The translations under genes were made by a program, and so were the position numbers. From Streptosporangium becharense (GTDB taxonomy: Bacteria > Actinomycetota > Actinomycetes > Streptosporangiales > Streptosporangiaceae), in assembly GCF_014204985.1 (NCBI RefSeq), contig NZ_JACHMP010000001.1, positions 6,076,001 to 6,140,000 of the forward strand: DNA of 64,000 nucleotides. The letters run 5' to 3'. Under the pieces are notes generated by a model, which did no database searches, had not been told where the DNA came from, and saw only the letters and a program-made list of their open reading frames with translations. This document shows positions 16,625 to 24,878 of the stretch, piece by piece; positions within the stretch are counted from its first letter, which is position 1; every line of letters starts with the position of its first letter.

Positions 16625-19600
16625 GTGGAAGGGGTGAAGGCGGACGGCGAAATCAGTTTCGCGATCCTCGGCCCCCTCCTCGTCCGCCGCCCCGGGAAGA
16701 CCGTGGAGGTCACCGGCCGGCGGCTGCGTGCCCTCCTCGCGCTGTTGCTGCTCGACGCGGGCCGCACGGTGCCGATCGACCGGATCGTCGCCGGAGTGTG
16801 GGAGGAACACCTGCCGAACGCGGTCGGCAACGCGCTCCAGGCCCTCGTCTCCCGGTTGCGCGCGATCCTGGACGACCGGGAGCTGGTGCGGGGCGGTCCG
16901 GCCGGATACCGGCTGGCCGTCGACCCCGACCTGGTCGACGCCCACCGCTTCGCCCGGCTCGCCGCCCGGGGGCACGCGGCTCTCGCCGCAGGGTCCCCCG
17001 GTGACGCCGCGACCGCGCTACGCGCCGCGCTCGCCCTCTGGCGCGGACCCGCGCTGGCCGATCTGGCCGGCAACGACATCGTCGCCGCCGCGGTCGCCCG
17101 GTTCGACGCACTGAGGCTGGCCGCTCTCGAAGACCGCTTCGAGACCGACCTGCTGCTCGGGCGGCATACGGAGGCCGCCGCGGAACTTCCCGCCCTGATC
17201 GCCGCACACCCGCTGCGCGAGCGGCTCCGCGACCAGCTCATGCGGGCCCTGTACGGCATGGGCCGCCGCGTCGAGGCCCTGGCCGCCTTCGAGGAGGCCC
17301 GCGCCGCCTTCGCCGCCGAACTCGGGGCCGACCCCTCGCCGCGCCTGTCCCGGCTTCACCTGGCCATGCTCCGGGGAGAGTGGGCCGAGGCCGCGGGCGG
17401 CACCGGCTCCGTCGCGGGCGGTGCCGGTCCTGTCGTGGGCGGTGCCGAGTCCGCTGTGAGTGACGTCGGTCCTGTCGTGGGCGGTGCCGGTCCTGTCGTG
17501 GACGCGCCGCCCGGGGTCTCCCCGCCACGTCCGGCGGCCCTGTCCGCGCACCTCCGTTCAGGCAGGGGGAGCGAACACGCCGCGTCCCGCGTGTACGACC
17601 GCGACGACCCCTCACCGGAGGCCGGGAAGACGCGGCGGAGCAACCTCCGGGCAAGGTTCACCAGCTTCGTCGGCCGCGAGCGCGACGTGGCCCGTACGGC
17701 CGGGCTGCTCGGTGAGCACCGGCTGGTCACCCTGCTCGGGCCCGGCGGCGCCGGCAAGAGCAGGCTCGCCGACGAAGTGGCCGAGACGGTCGCCGACCGG
17801 ATGTCCGACGGGGTGTGGCTGGTGGAGCTGGCCCCGGTGGCCGAGCCCTCCGAGGTGCCGCAGGCGGTGTTCTCGGCGCTGGAGCTGCGCGACGGGCTCC
17901 CCGTGGCCACCGGGCCGCCCGGCACGGTGGCGGTGCCCACCCCCCGTGCCCCGCAGGCCCGGTTGCTGTCGGCCCTGGCGGACAAGCGGCTGCTGATCGT
18001 CCTGGACAACTGCGAGCATGTGGTCGAGGCCGCGGCCGCCCTCGCCGACCGCATCCTGGCCGCCTGCCCCGGGGTGCGCGTACTGGCCACCAGCCGCGAA
18101 CCGCTCGGCATCACCGGCGAGGTGGCCTGGCCGGTGCCGCCACTGGACCTGCCGCCCGTCGGCGGTGACCCGGAGCGGGTCCTCGGTTACCCGGCGGTGC
18201 GTCTGTTCACCGAGCGCGCCGCCGCGGTACGCCCCGGTTACCGGCCCGGCGGCGAGGCCGCCGCGGTGGCGCGGATCTGCCGCGAACTCGACGGCATGCC
18301 GCTCGCCATCGAACTGGCCGCCGCCCGGCTCCGCTCGCTGTCCGCCGGGCAGATCGCCGACCGGCTCGACGACCGCTTCCGCCTGCTGACCGGCGGAAGC
18401 CGCACGGCGATGCCGCGCCACCAGACGCTCCGCGCGGTCGTCGAGTGGAGCTGGGACCTGCTGGACGGGCAGGAGCGCGTCCTCGTCCGCAGGCTGGCCG
18501 TCTTCGCCGGAGGCGCCACGCTCGACTCCGTGGAGCGCGTCTGCTCCGGAGCGGGTCTCGCCCGCGACGACGTCCTCGACGTGCTCTCCCGCCTGGTGGA
18601 CAAGTCGCTGCTGACCGCCTACGACCACGGCGGGACGATCCGCTACCGGATGCTGGAGACCATCCGCGCCTACGCGGCCGAGCGGCTGGCCGAGGCGGGT
18701 GAGCAGGACACGGTACGGCTGGCGCACGCGACGTTCTTCACCGGGCTGGCCGAGGCCCGCGACCCCGAGACCCGGGGCCGCCGGCAGGTCGAGGCACTGG
18801 CCGAGCTGACCGCCGAGCATGACAACCTGCTGGCCGCGCTTCGCTGGAGCACCGAGGAGGCCCGGTACGACCTGGCGCTCGGCCTGGTCGGGGCGCTGAG
18901 CTGGTTCTGGTGGCTACGCGGTTACCGGGTCGAGGGTGCCCGGCGCGCCCGGGAACTGCTGGGACCGGCCCGCGGTGAGGCGCCGCAGGCGCTCACCCTG
19001 GCCCGCGCCTGCTTCGGTGCCCTCGCGATCGGCGCCGGGATCGAGCTCGACACGGCGCGGAAGGAGATGGCCGAGGTCGTCCGGCGGACGGAGACTTCGG
19101 ACCCGCCCCCGCACCCGCTGATCATGATGGCGGCCCCGGTCGTCGGGATGTTCGGCGACCTGCCCGCCGGCGAAGGCCGCGGCTCCCACCTCACCCGCAT
19201 GTTCGCTCACCCCGACCCGTGGGTCGTCACCTCCGCCCACCTGTTCCAGGGGTTCGAGTGCTTCCTGATGGGCCGGGTCCGTGAGGGCGGACAGGAGATG
19301 AAGACCGCCCTGCGGGGCTTTCGCGCGCTCGGAGACCGCTGGGGGACCGCCAACGCGCTGGCCGCGCTCGCGGACATGGACTTCCTGCACGGTGAGCCGG
19401 CCCGGGCGCTGGAACGGATCCACGCGGCCGTCGCCCTCCTGGAAGAGCTGGGTGCCCTCGACGAGATCTCCCAGCTGCGGGGCCGGCTCGCGCTCGGGCT
19501 CAAACTGGAGGGGGACCACGCCGCGGCCGAGGAGATCCTGAGCGAGACCCTGCGGAACGCGCGCAGGAACGGCGACCGGATCGCCGCGCTGAACCTGCTC

Positions 19601-20113
19601 AGTGCCCGCGGCGACTTCGCCCGCGAGGACGGCGCGCCGGCCGCGGCGCGGCGTCACTACGCCGAGGCGCTGCGCATCATCGAGGAGACCCCCAGCATCC
19701 CCCCGCAGGTCGGGGCGGTGGTCAACGCGTCGCTGGGCCTGCTGGCCGAGCAGGAGGGTGACCTGTCCGGCTCCCGGAAGCTGCTCGGCGTCGCGCTGGA
19801 GCAGGCGGAGCGGACGACGGAGGCCCCGGTGCTGGGCCTGGTGCTGATCGGTTTCGCCGGCCAGGCGGTCGCGGAGGGCGACCCCGGCACCGCGGCCGTG
19901 CTCCTCGGCGCCGCCGCGCGGATCCGCGGCATCGACGCGGTGGTCGACTTCGACCATGTACGGATCACCGAGCGCACCCGCGCGGCGCTCGGCGCCGAGG
20001 AGTACGGCCACCAGTACGGGCAGGGCCGCCTGCTGAACCGGGAGGAGGCCGTCGAGCTGGCGCGCGGGCTCTCGGAGGGCGGGGGCGACGCGGCCTGCGG
20101 CGGGGTTTCCTGA
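16625..20113 (+). CDS. AfsR/SARP-type regulator with BTAD, NB-ARC and TPR-like domains
   Basis: A 1162-residue protein if GTG 16625 is used; GTG 16634 is an alternative and ATG 16589 a less likely longer start. The order is an OmpR-like winged helix (about 10-95, FAILGPLLVRR ... LLALLLLDAGR), then a BTAD domain (about 95-245, HRFARLAARG, RLRDQLMRALYGMGR), then a Gly/Val-rich linker. The NTPase follows, with Walker A GPGGAGKS near residue 372 and Walker B LLIVLDNCEH near 456, plus LATSREPL and a C-terminal helical-repeat region. SARP-NTPase proteins activate secondary-metabolism operons and need nucleotide binding. The linker (DNA 17400-17510) is built of repeats. No biosynthetic cluster is adjacent, so its targets are unknown. 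Confidence 0.93.
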   Translation: MEGVKADGEISFAILGPLLVRRPGKTVEVTGRRLRALLALLLLDAGRTVPIDRIVAGVWEEHLPNAVGNALQALVSRLRAILDDRELVRGGPAGYRLAVDPDLVDAHRFARLAARGHAALAAGSPGDAATALRAALALWRGPALADLAGNDIVAAAVARFDALRLAALEDRFETDLLLGRHTEAAAELPALIAAHPLRERLRDQLMRALYGMGRRVEALAAFEEARAAFAAELGADPSPRLSRLHLAMLRGEWAEAAGGTGSVAGGAGPVVGGAESAVSDVGPVVGGAGPVVDAPPGVSPPRPAALSAHLRSGRGSEHAASRVYDRDDPSPEAGKTRRSNLRARFTSFVGRERDVARTAGLLGEHRLVTLLGPGGAGKSRLADEVAETVADRMSDGVWLVELAPVAEPSEVPQAVFSALELRDGLPVATGPPGTVAVPTPRAPQARLLSALADKRLLIVLDNCEHVVEAAAALADRILAACPGVRVLATSREPLGITGEVAWPVPPLDLPPVGGDPERVLGYPAVRLFTERAAAVRPGYRPGGEAAAVARICRELDGMPLAIELAAARLRSLSAGQIADRLDDRFRLLTGGSRTAMPRHQTLRAVVEWSWDLLDGQERVLVRRLAVFAGGATLDSVERVCSGAGLARDDVLDVLSRLVDKSLLTAYDHGGTIRYRMLETIRAYAAERLAEAGEQDTVRLAHATFFTGLAEARDPETRGRRQVEALAELTAEHDNLLAALRWSTEEARYDLALGLVGALSWFWWLRGYRVEGARRARELLGPARGEAPQALTLARACFGALAIGAGIELDTARKEMAEVVRRTETSDPPPHPLIMMAAPVVGMFGDLPAGEGRGSHLTRMFAHPDPWVVTSAHLFQGFECFLMGRVREGGQEMKTALRGFRALGDRWGTANALAALADMDFLHGEPARALERIHAAVALLEELGALDEISQLRGRLALGLKLEGDHAAAEEILSETLRNARRNGDRIAALNLLSARGDFAREDGAPAAARRHYAEALRIIEETPSIPPQVGAVVNASLGLLAEQEGDLSGSRKLLGVALEQAERTTEAPVLGLVLIGFAGQAVAEGDPGTAAVLLGAAARIRGIDAVVDFDHVRITERTRAALGAEEYGHQYGQGRLLNREEAVELARGLSEGGGDAACGGVS

Positions 20114-20312
20114 GCGCACTCGGGGGCGGGGCCGACCTGCGGACTGCCGGCGTCCCGGCCAGGGGCCGGGAGGCGGGCAGCGGCCGCCGTCACCGGTCAG
20201 GCGGCAAGCGGATCTCGCTGGTCGGCCCGCCCTGGGAGCGACCCGGCTCGGCCACTGCCGGCCGTGCTCCGCGACGGAACCGCGACCGTCGGCGGGCGGC
20301 CCGGCCCCCGCC

Positions 20313-20357
20313 TTCTCCGGGCCTGCGCTGAGGAGTTCTCCGGGTCTGCGCTGAGAG
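20313..20357. repeat. 23-bp direct repeat, two copies
   Basis: TTCTCCGGGCCTGCGCTGAG at 20313 recurs as TTCTCCGGGTCTGCGCTGAG at 20336. It lies in the 326-bp gap between the SARP gene and the ArsR-like gene, which otherwise holds only the operator region at 20384-20419. Confidence 0.75.
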
Positions 20358-20383
20358 ATCCGCTCGCGAGGTTGTTCAACTTC

Positions 20384-20419
20384 GCTGACATATGTAAATT
20401 ATGGCTGACATATGTCAGC
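20384..20419. promoter_or_regulatory. Paired GCTGACATATGT operator sites before an ArsR-like gene
   Basis: GCTGACATATGTCAGC (20404-20419) is a perfect 16-bp palindrome. A second copy, GCTGACATATGTAAAT (20384-20399), shares the first 12 bases and begins exactly 20 bases upstream, about two helical turns. The pair sits 21 bases before the ATG of the ArsR-like gene. This is the layout expected of an autoregulated operator and argues against using ATG 20401 as the start. Confidence 0.75.
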
Positions 20420-20439
20420 ATGATCTAGAAGAGAGCGTT

Positions 20440-20736
20440 ATGAGCTCCGATCTTGTTGGGGTGCTGGCAGCGCTGGCGAACCCGCAGCGGCTGCGGTTGA
20501 TCGCATCGCTGGCCGGTGGCAGCAACTACGTCAGTCAGCTGGCTCGCGAGCTTGAGCTGAGCCGGCCGTTGGTGCACATGCACCTGCGTCGGCTGGAAGA
20601 GGTGGGACTTGTCGTCGGCCGGATGGAGCTGTCCGCCGACGGCAAGGCGATGCGGTTCTTCGACGTCACGCCGTTCGCCTATCAGCTCACCCCGGAAGCG
20701 ATCCAGGACGCGGTACGAACAATGGAGGAGAAGTGA
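20440..20736 (+). CDS. ArsR-type winged-helix repressor, non-metal type
   Basis: This is a 98-residue protein starting at ATG 20440 after a GAAGAGAG ribosome site; the upstream ATG 20401 overlaps the operator. ALANPQRLRLIASLAGG, VSQLARELELSRPLVHMHLRRLEEVGLV and a beta-wing (MELSADGKAMRFFDVTPF) give the ArsR fold. There are no Cys residues and no ELCVC metal motif, so it does not sense metals in the classical way. It overlaps the next gene by 4 bases and is the first gene of a three-gene operon. It probably represses its own operon through the GCTGACA palindromes. Confidence 0.88.
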   Translation: MSSDLVGVLAALANPQRLRLIASLAGGSNYVSQLARELELSRPLVHMHLRRLEEVGLVVGRMELSADGKAMRFFDVTPFAYQLTPEAIQDAVRTMEEK

Positions 20737-21026
20737 CTCAGTCGGTGGCCGAGGGCATCGACCTGCTGCAGTGGCAGGGCACCATCGCGTTTTTGATCAC
20801 ATTCGTCGGGGTGGCCCTGCTGGCGGTTTACGTGACCAGGCAGTGGCGCCGCGCGTGGGAGTCCCGGGCCGCGGTCGACCGCGACGACGCGTTGCGTGAT
20901 CTCGCGGCGAAGTCCGTCGCCGCCCAGCGGGCGCAGGCGGATGAGCTGGCCGCGCTGCGCTCAGAGCTGGCCGCGGTGAAGGCGGACACGGCCAGGATCC
21001 ACGAGCTGCTCCGGAGCGTGGACTGA
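20733..21026 (+). CDS. Small single-pass membrane protein with cytoplasmic coiled coil
   Basis: The 97-residue protein has a single transmembrane helix (about residues 15-36, TIAFLITFVGVALLAVYV), then a basic stretch (RQWRRAWESR) and a heptad-rich coiled coil (about 45-95, RAQADELAALRSELAAVKAD). It resembles no named family I can identify. The GTG start overlaps the TGA of the ArsR-like gene, so translation is coupled. Membrane position and coiled coil suggest it anchors or oligomerises a partner, plausibly the TraB-like protein encoded two bases downstream. That partner is inference. Confidence 0.75.
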   Translation: MTQSVAEGIDLLQWQGTIAFLITFVGVALLAVYVTRQWRRAWESRAAVDRDDALRDLAAKSVAAQRAQADELAALRSELAAVKADTARIHELLRSVD

Positions 21027-21027
21027 C

Positions 21028-21867
21028 GTGCGAAAAGTTCTACTGCGGGGGGTCGCGTCCCTGCTGGTGGCGGCCGCGGTGCTCGCACTGCTGACGTTCA
21101 CCTACTTCTGGCGCTCGCCGGCCTATTATCCGCAGCCGCTGGCGGTGTCCCCCGCGGAGGCGGACATCATTCCACGGTCGAAGTACTCCGCAGATCACCG
21201 CCGTCCCTACACCTACCGCCGTGGCGACGTCGCCGTCTTCGGGGCCGAGCACAAGCCCGAGTCCGTCGACCGGCAGGTCCAGCAGATCGACGAGATGTGG
21301 CGGGAACTGCGTCCCACCGTCGCCCTGGTCGAAGGCAGGCTGGGATTCCTCGCGCCGGGCTTCATGGATCCGGTGGAGCATTACGGCGAGTCGGGCCACG
21401 TGTACGCGCTGGCGAAGGAGGACGACGTGCAGGCGTACACGTGGGAGCAGCCGCTTGACGAGCACATCGCCGATCTCGCCCGGGTGCACGCGAAGGACCG
21501 GGTGGCGCTCTTCATGGTGTTGCGGCCCTACTTCAGCAACCTGCGATTCGGCAAGCCCGAGTCGCCGGAGGCCTTCGTGGAGGAGTTCCTCGGCCGGGCG
21601 GATCATCCGGCGATACGCGGAGAGATCGATGACGTCGCCGACATCGACCGCATCTGGAAGCGCGATTTCCCCGGCGGCAAGGACTGGCGGGACGTGTCCG
21701 ACGAGACCGAACTCCCCGGCTATCTCGAGCGGTTGACCGAGGATTCGAACGATCAACGCAACAAGTATCTGGTCCGTCTCGTCTCCCACCTCAGTGCCCA
21801 GGGCGAACGAGTGTTCGTGATCGGCGGCTCCAGCCATGCCGTGCTGATAGAGCCGGCCCTGAAGTGA
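21028..21867 (+). CDS. Membrane-anchored TraB/GumN (TIKI-like) superfamily protein
   Basis: This 279-residue protein has a transmembrane helix at about residues 8-28 (GVASLLVAAAVLALLTFTYF) and the rest probably outside the membrane. The motifs match the TraB/TIKI/GumN fold: VFGAEH near residue 72 (family GxxH), a nearby LVEGR with the conserved Glu, DQRNKYLVRLV (family R-N), and the C-terminal RVFVIGGSSHAV with the second His. TIKI proteins are metal-dependent proteases, but substrates of bacterial members are largely unknown. Third gene of the ArsR-like operon, followed by a 12-bp hairpin. Start GTG 21028. Confidence 0.65.
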   Translation: MRKVLLRGVASLLVAAAVLALLTFTYFWRSPAYYPQPLAVSPAEADIIPRSKYSADHRRPYTYRRGDVAVFGAEHKPESVDRQVQQIDEMWRELRPTVALVEGRLGFLAPGFMDPVEHYGESGHVYALAKEDDVQAYTWEQPLDEHIADLARVHAKDRVALFMVLRPYFSNLRFGKPESPEAFVEEFLGRADHPAIRGEIDDVADIDRIWKRDFPGGKDWRDVSDETELPGYLERLTEDSNDQRNKYLVRLVSHLSAQGERVFVIGGSSHAVLIEPALK

Positions 21868-21950
21868 CCGGGGCGTCGACAGCCCGCCTTCCAGGTCGCC
21901 GGCACCGGGGCCGGTCCGGCGGCCCGTGTTCGCCACCGCCGTCGGCAGGT

Positions 21951-21983
21951 GCCGGCGTCCCGGCCCACGGTCGGGACGCCGGC
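21951..21983 (+). terminator. 12-bp hairpin terminator of the TraB-like operon
   Basis: GCCGGCGTCCCG (21951-21962) pairs perfectly with CGGGACGCCGGC (21972-21983) over a 9-base loop, between the convergent TraB-like and ABC permease genes. There is no T-tract. The rest of 21868-22106 shows nothing else. Confidence 0.55.
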
Positions 21984-22106
21984 GGTACGCAGTTTCGCGG
22001 TCCTGGCGGGTACCGGAGAGCCACCTCACAGGTCTCCGTCCACGCGGGGCCGTCCGGTGGAACCGAAGCCTTCAGCGCAGGGGAAGACCTGTGCTTCGCG
22101 TGGACC

Positions 22107-22916
22107 CTAGACGCGGTGACGGAAGGCGCGGATCGCCAGCGGAGCGAAGACCACCACGAACCCGGCCGACCAGACCAGTGAGATCAGGGTGGCCTGGGCA
22201 ACGTCACCGCCGATGAGCAGGCCGCGGATGGCGTCGGCCAGATGGGTGACCGGGTTCAGGTCGGACCAGACCTTCAGCCATGACGGGAAGGTGGCCGAGG
22301 GGACCAGAGCGCTGCTGGTGAAGGTCAGCGGCATCATCGCCGAGAAGGCGATCATCTGGACCTTCTCCGGGCTGGAGGCGACCAGCCCGATCAGCACCGA
22401 CATCCACGACATGGCCAGGGCCACCACGACCAGCAGGGCCAGGGCACCCAGCAGGCCGATGACGCTGGTGCGGACCCGGAAACCGAGGACCATGCCGAAG
22501 CCGACGAGCAGCGCGAAGGCCCACACCTGCTTGACGGTGTCGGCGACGATGCGTCCCAGCAGGGGTGCGGTACGCGCGATCGGCAGGCTGCGCAGGCGGT
22601 CGAAGACCCCCTTGCTGATGTCGGTGTTGAGCCCGACGGCGGTGGACAAGGTGTAGAACAGGGCGTTCTGCACGAGCAGACCGGGCAGGGCGAACTGCAG
22701 GTAGTCACCGGTGGAGCCGGAGATCGCGCCGCCGAAGACGTAGGTGAACAGCAGCAGGAACATGATCGGCTGGATGCTCAGATCCAGCAGCTCCCACGGG
22801 TTGTGCTTGATCTGGACCAGGCTGCGCCAGGCCAGCGTCATGGTCTGCTGCAGGGTCGCCAGGGGGGTGACGCGCCGCGCCGCCACCGGCGGTGCGGTCG
22901 TGGTCAGGGTGGTCAT
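22107..22916 (-). CDS. ABC-2 type permease (DrrB-like)
   Basis: The 269-residue membrane protein has six hydrophobic segments and the ABC-2 permease features VFDRLRSLPIARTAPLLGRI and a C-terminal NPVTHLADAIRGLLIGG. It pairs with the ATPase encoded just upstream; their ATG/TGA overlap by 4 bases (ATGA at 22913-22916), so they are translationally coupled. DrrAB-type systems export drugs, lipids or glycolipids. An upstream in-frame extension to about 24068 has no domain and is ignored. The substrate is not predictable. Confidence 0.9.
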   Translation of the reverse strand: MTTLTTTAPPVAARRVTPLATLQQTMTLAWRSLVQIKHNPWELLDLSIQPIMFLLLFTYVFGGAISGSTGDYLQFALPGLLVQNALFYTLSTAVGLNTDISKGVFDRLRSLPIARTAPLLGRIVADTVKQVWAFALLVGFGMVLGFRVRTSVIGLLGALALLVVVALAMSWMSVLIGLVASSPEKVQMIAFSAMMPLTFTSSALVPSATFPSWLKVWSDLNPVTHLADAIRGLLIGGDVAQATLISLVWSAGFVVVFAPLAIRAFRHRV

Positions 22917-23884
22917 GCGAAGGACTCCTCCTTCTCCTTCTGCTCCTGGGTTTCTTCGGCGCGGTGGCCGGTGAGGGCCAGGAACACCTCGTCGAGGCTG
23001 GACATCCGCAGCGTCAGCTCGGAGACGACGACGCCCAGGTCGTCCAGGCGGCGCACGATGGCGGGAACGACGGCCGGGTCGTGGACGGGCGCGGTGGCCC
23101 TGCCCGCGGTCAGGGCGGGAGGCTCGCCCAGGACCTCGGCGACGACCTCGGCGACCTGCTCCAGATGCTCCTCCTTCAGCGGGCGCACCTGAAGCACCTG
23201 GGCGCCGGTGGTGGCCTTCAGCTGGTCGGGGGTGCCACTGGCGATGATCTTGCCGTGGTCGAAGACCACGATGTCGTCGGCGAGCTGGTCGGCCTCCTCC
23301 AGATACTGGGTGGTCAGCAGGACGGTGACGCCGTCGGTCATCAGGTCGCGCACCACGCCCCACAGCTCGGTGCGGCTGCGCGGGTCGAGACCGGTGGTGG
23401 GTTCGTCCAGGAACAGCACCGTGGGATGGCCGACGAGACTGGCCGCCAGGTCCAGCCGGCGCCGCATGCCGCCCGAGTAGGTCTTCGCGGCCCGCTCGCC
23501 GGCGTCGGACAGGGCGAACCGCTCCAGCAGCTCGCCGGCGCGCCGCCTGGCGTCGGCCCGTGACATGCCGAGCAGCCGGCCGATCATGAACAGGTTCTCC
23601 ACGCCGGTGAGCATCTCGTCGACCGCGGCGTACTGGCCGGTCAGGCCGATCAGTGAGCGCGCCTGGTGGGCCTGCGTGACCACGTCGTACCCGCCGACGG
23701 TGGCGCGGCCCTCGTCGGGGCGTAGCAGCGTGGTCAGGATCCGCACCACGGTGGTCTTGCCCGCCCCGTTCGGGCCCAGCACGCCCAGCAGCCGCCCCTG
23801 CGGCACGAGGAGATCGACGCCGTCGAGCGCGCGGGTCTCCCCGTACTGCTTCACCAGGCCCTCGGCCTGGATCGCATATGTCAT
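22913..23884 (-). CDS. ABC transporter ATPase (DrrA-like)
   Basis: The 323-residue ATPase has Walker A GPNGAGKTT near residue 40, the signature YSGGMRRRLDLA and Walker B TVLFLDEPTTGLDPRS, with the switch His downstream at VLLTTQYLEEADQLAD (Q/T variant rather than His, as in DrrA proteins). The extra C-terminal region (about 225-323) is the DrrA-type regulatory tail. It powers the adjacent ABC-2 permease. Its promoter region (23885-24044) contains repeated CTGACA half-sites and faces the PH-domain gene. No regulator gene lies next to it. Confidence 0.92.
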   Translation of the reverse strand: MTYAIQAEGLVKQYGETRALDGVDLLVPQGRLLGVLGPNGAGKTTVVRILTTLLRPDEGRATVGGYDVVTQAHQARSLIGLTGQYAAVDEMLTGVENLFMIGRLLGMSRADARRRAGELLERFALSDAGERAAKTYSGGMRRRLDLAASLVGHPTVLFLDEPTTGLDPRSRTELWGVVRDLMTDGVTVLLTTQYLEEADQLADDIVVFDHGKIIASGTPDQLKATTGAQVLQVRPLKEEHLEQVAEVVAEVLGEPPALTAGRATAPVHDPAVVPAIVRRLDDLGVVVSELTLRMSSLDEVFLALTGHRAEETQEQKEKEESFA

Positions 23885-23919
23885 CGTTTCTACCTCTCCG
23901 TAGCCATCGCACCGCCACG

Positions 23920-24044
23920 ATGTCAGGCCCCACTGACATTTCTCTGATCACGAGGTGACGCGGCTCGGAACCCACTGACAGAACGCTGACACGGGGACGC
24001 CCACCGGGGCGGTCCGCCAGGGCAAGACCGTTTAGGCTGACAGC
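23920..24044. promoter_or_regulatory. CTGACA half-site cluster in a divergent promoter, with a leaderless -10
   Basis: An inverted repeat ATGTCAG (23920-23926) and CTGACAT (23933-23939), spaced by 6 bases, lies 36 bases upstream of the ABC ATPase start. Further direct CTGACA copies are at 23975, 23986 (11 bases apart) and 24037. For the right-hand gene, TAGGCT at 24033-24038 precedes GTG 24045 by six bases, a leaderless layout. The CTGACA half-site is also the half-site of the operator at 20384-20419. Confidence 0.6.
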
Positions 24045-24878
24045 GTGAGCGACCGAGCCGATGAGCACAGCGCCGCCGCGGGCCGGGCCGCGCCGGTCGA
24101 TCCGGCCGCCCGCTCCGGTCCCGGAGCGGCGGATGCCCCCGGTCCGGCCGGTGGCCTCGATCCGGTCGACGGTCCCGTCTCCGGGGCCGTCGCGGACTCC
24201 GCTTCAGGCGCCGCCGCCGACCCCGGTCCCCGTCCCGCCGGTGATTCCGTCTCCGGGGGCGTCGCGGACTCCGCTTCAGGTGCCGCCGACCCCGGCTCCC
24301 GCCCCGCCGCCGACCCTGGTTCCGGCCCCGCAGGCGACTTCGGTCCAGGCCCCGCCGGGCTCGTCCGCTTCCCGCTGCGGGCCCCCGCCAACCCGGTGTC
24401 GCGCAAGGCCGTGGCGCTGTGGCTGCTGCACGGGCTCTCCTGGTCCGTGTTCGTGGTGGTGGGCTCCTTCTTCCTGGCCCGGTGGGCCGAGGACGACCGC
24501 TGGTCGTGGCTGCCCGACTGGGTGCTCGGCAACATCTGGTGGGTGCCGGCGCTGACGGCGCTGCTCCTGCTCCCCGCGGCGATCGTGGAGCCCTTCTGGC
24601 GCTACGCCGTGCACCGCTGGGAGCTCAGCGAAGATGTGGTCTACACGCGCTCCGGCTGGGTCAGCAGAGAGTGGGCGTTCGTGCCGGTCAGCCGGATCCA
24701 GACGGTCGACAAGGCACAGGGGTGGACCGAGCGGGCGCTGGGACTGGCCACGGTCGAGATCCGCACCGCCTCGCACGCGGGTTCCTCCAGGATCAAGGGC
24801 CTCGATTACGAGGTCGCCGCCGGGTTGGCCGCTTCGCTCGCGCACCGCGCCGAGCAGCTCAGGGACGACGCGACGTGA
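24045..24878 (+). CDS. Membrane protein with PH-like domain (YdbS type), first of a pair
   Basis: The 277-residue protein begins with about 110 residues of low-complexity Ala, Gly, Ser, Pro and Asp repeats. Then come two transmembrane segments (WLLHGLSWSVFVVVGSFF and VPALTALLLLPAAIV) and a bacterial PH domain (DUF304), seen as HRWELSEDVVYTRSGWVSRE and VPVSRIQTVDKAQG. YdbS/YdbT-type pairs are membrane stress or quality-control proteins of uncertain role. The start is GTG 24045, preceded directly by a TAGGCT box. It overlaps the next gene by 4 bases. The repeat-rich N-terminus is probably a lineage-specific expansion. Confidence 0.85.
   Translation: MSDRADEHSAAAGRAAPVDPAARSGPGAADAPGPAGGLDPVDGPVSGAVADSASGAAADPGPRPAGDSVSGGVADSASGAADPGSRPAADPGSGPAGDFGPGPAGLVRFPLRAPANPVSRKAVALWLLHGLSWSVFVVVGSFFLARWAEDDRWSWLPDWVLGNIWWVPALTALLLLPAAIVEPFWRYAVHRWELSEDVVYTRSGWVSREWAFVPVSRIQTVDKAQGWTERALGLATVEIRTASHAGSSRIKGLDYEVAAGLAASLAHRAEQLRDDAT

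Noticed and set aside
20401-20439. ATG 20401 as the start of the ArsR-like gene
   Set aside because: It lies inside the palindromic operator and lacks a ribosome site; ATG 20440 has one.
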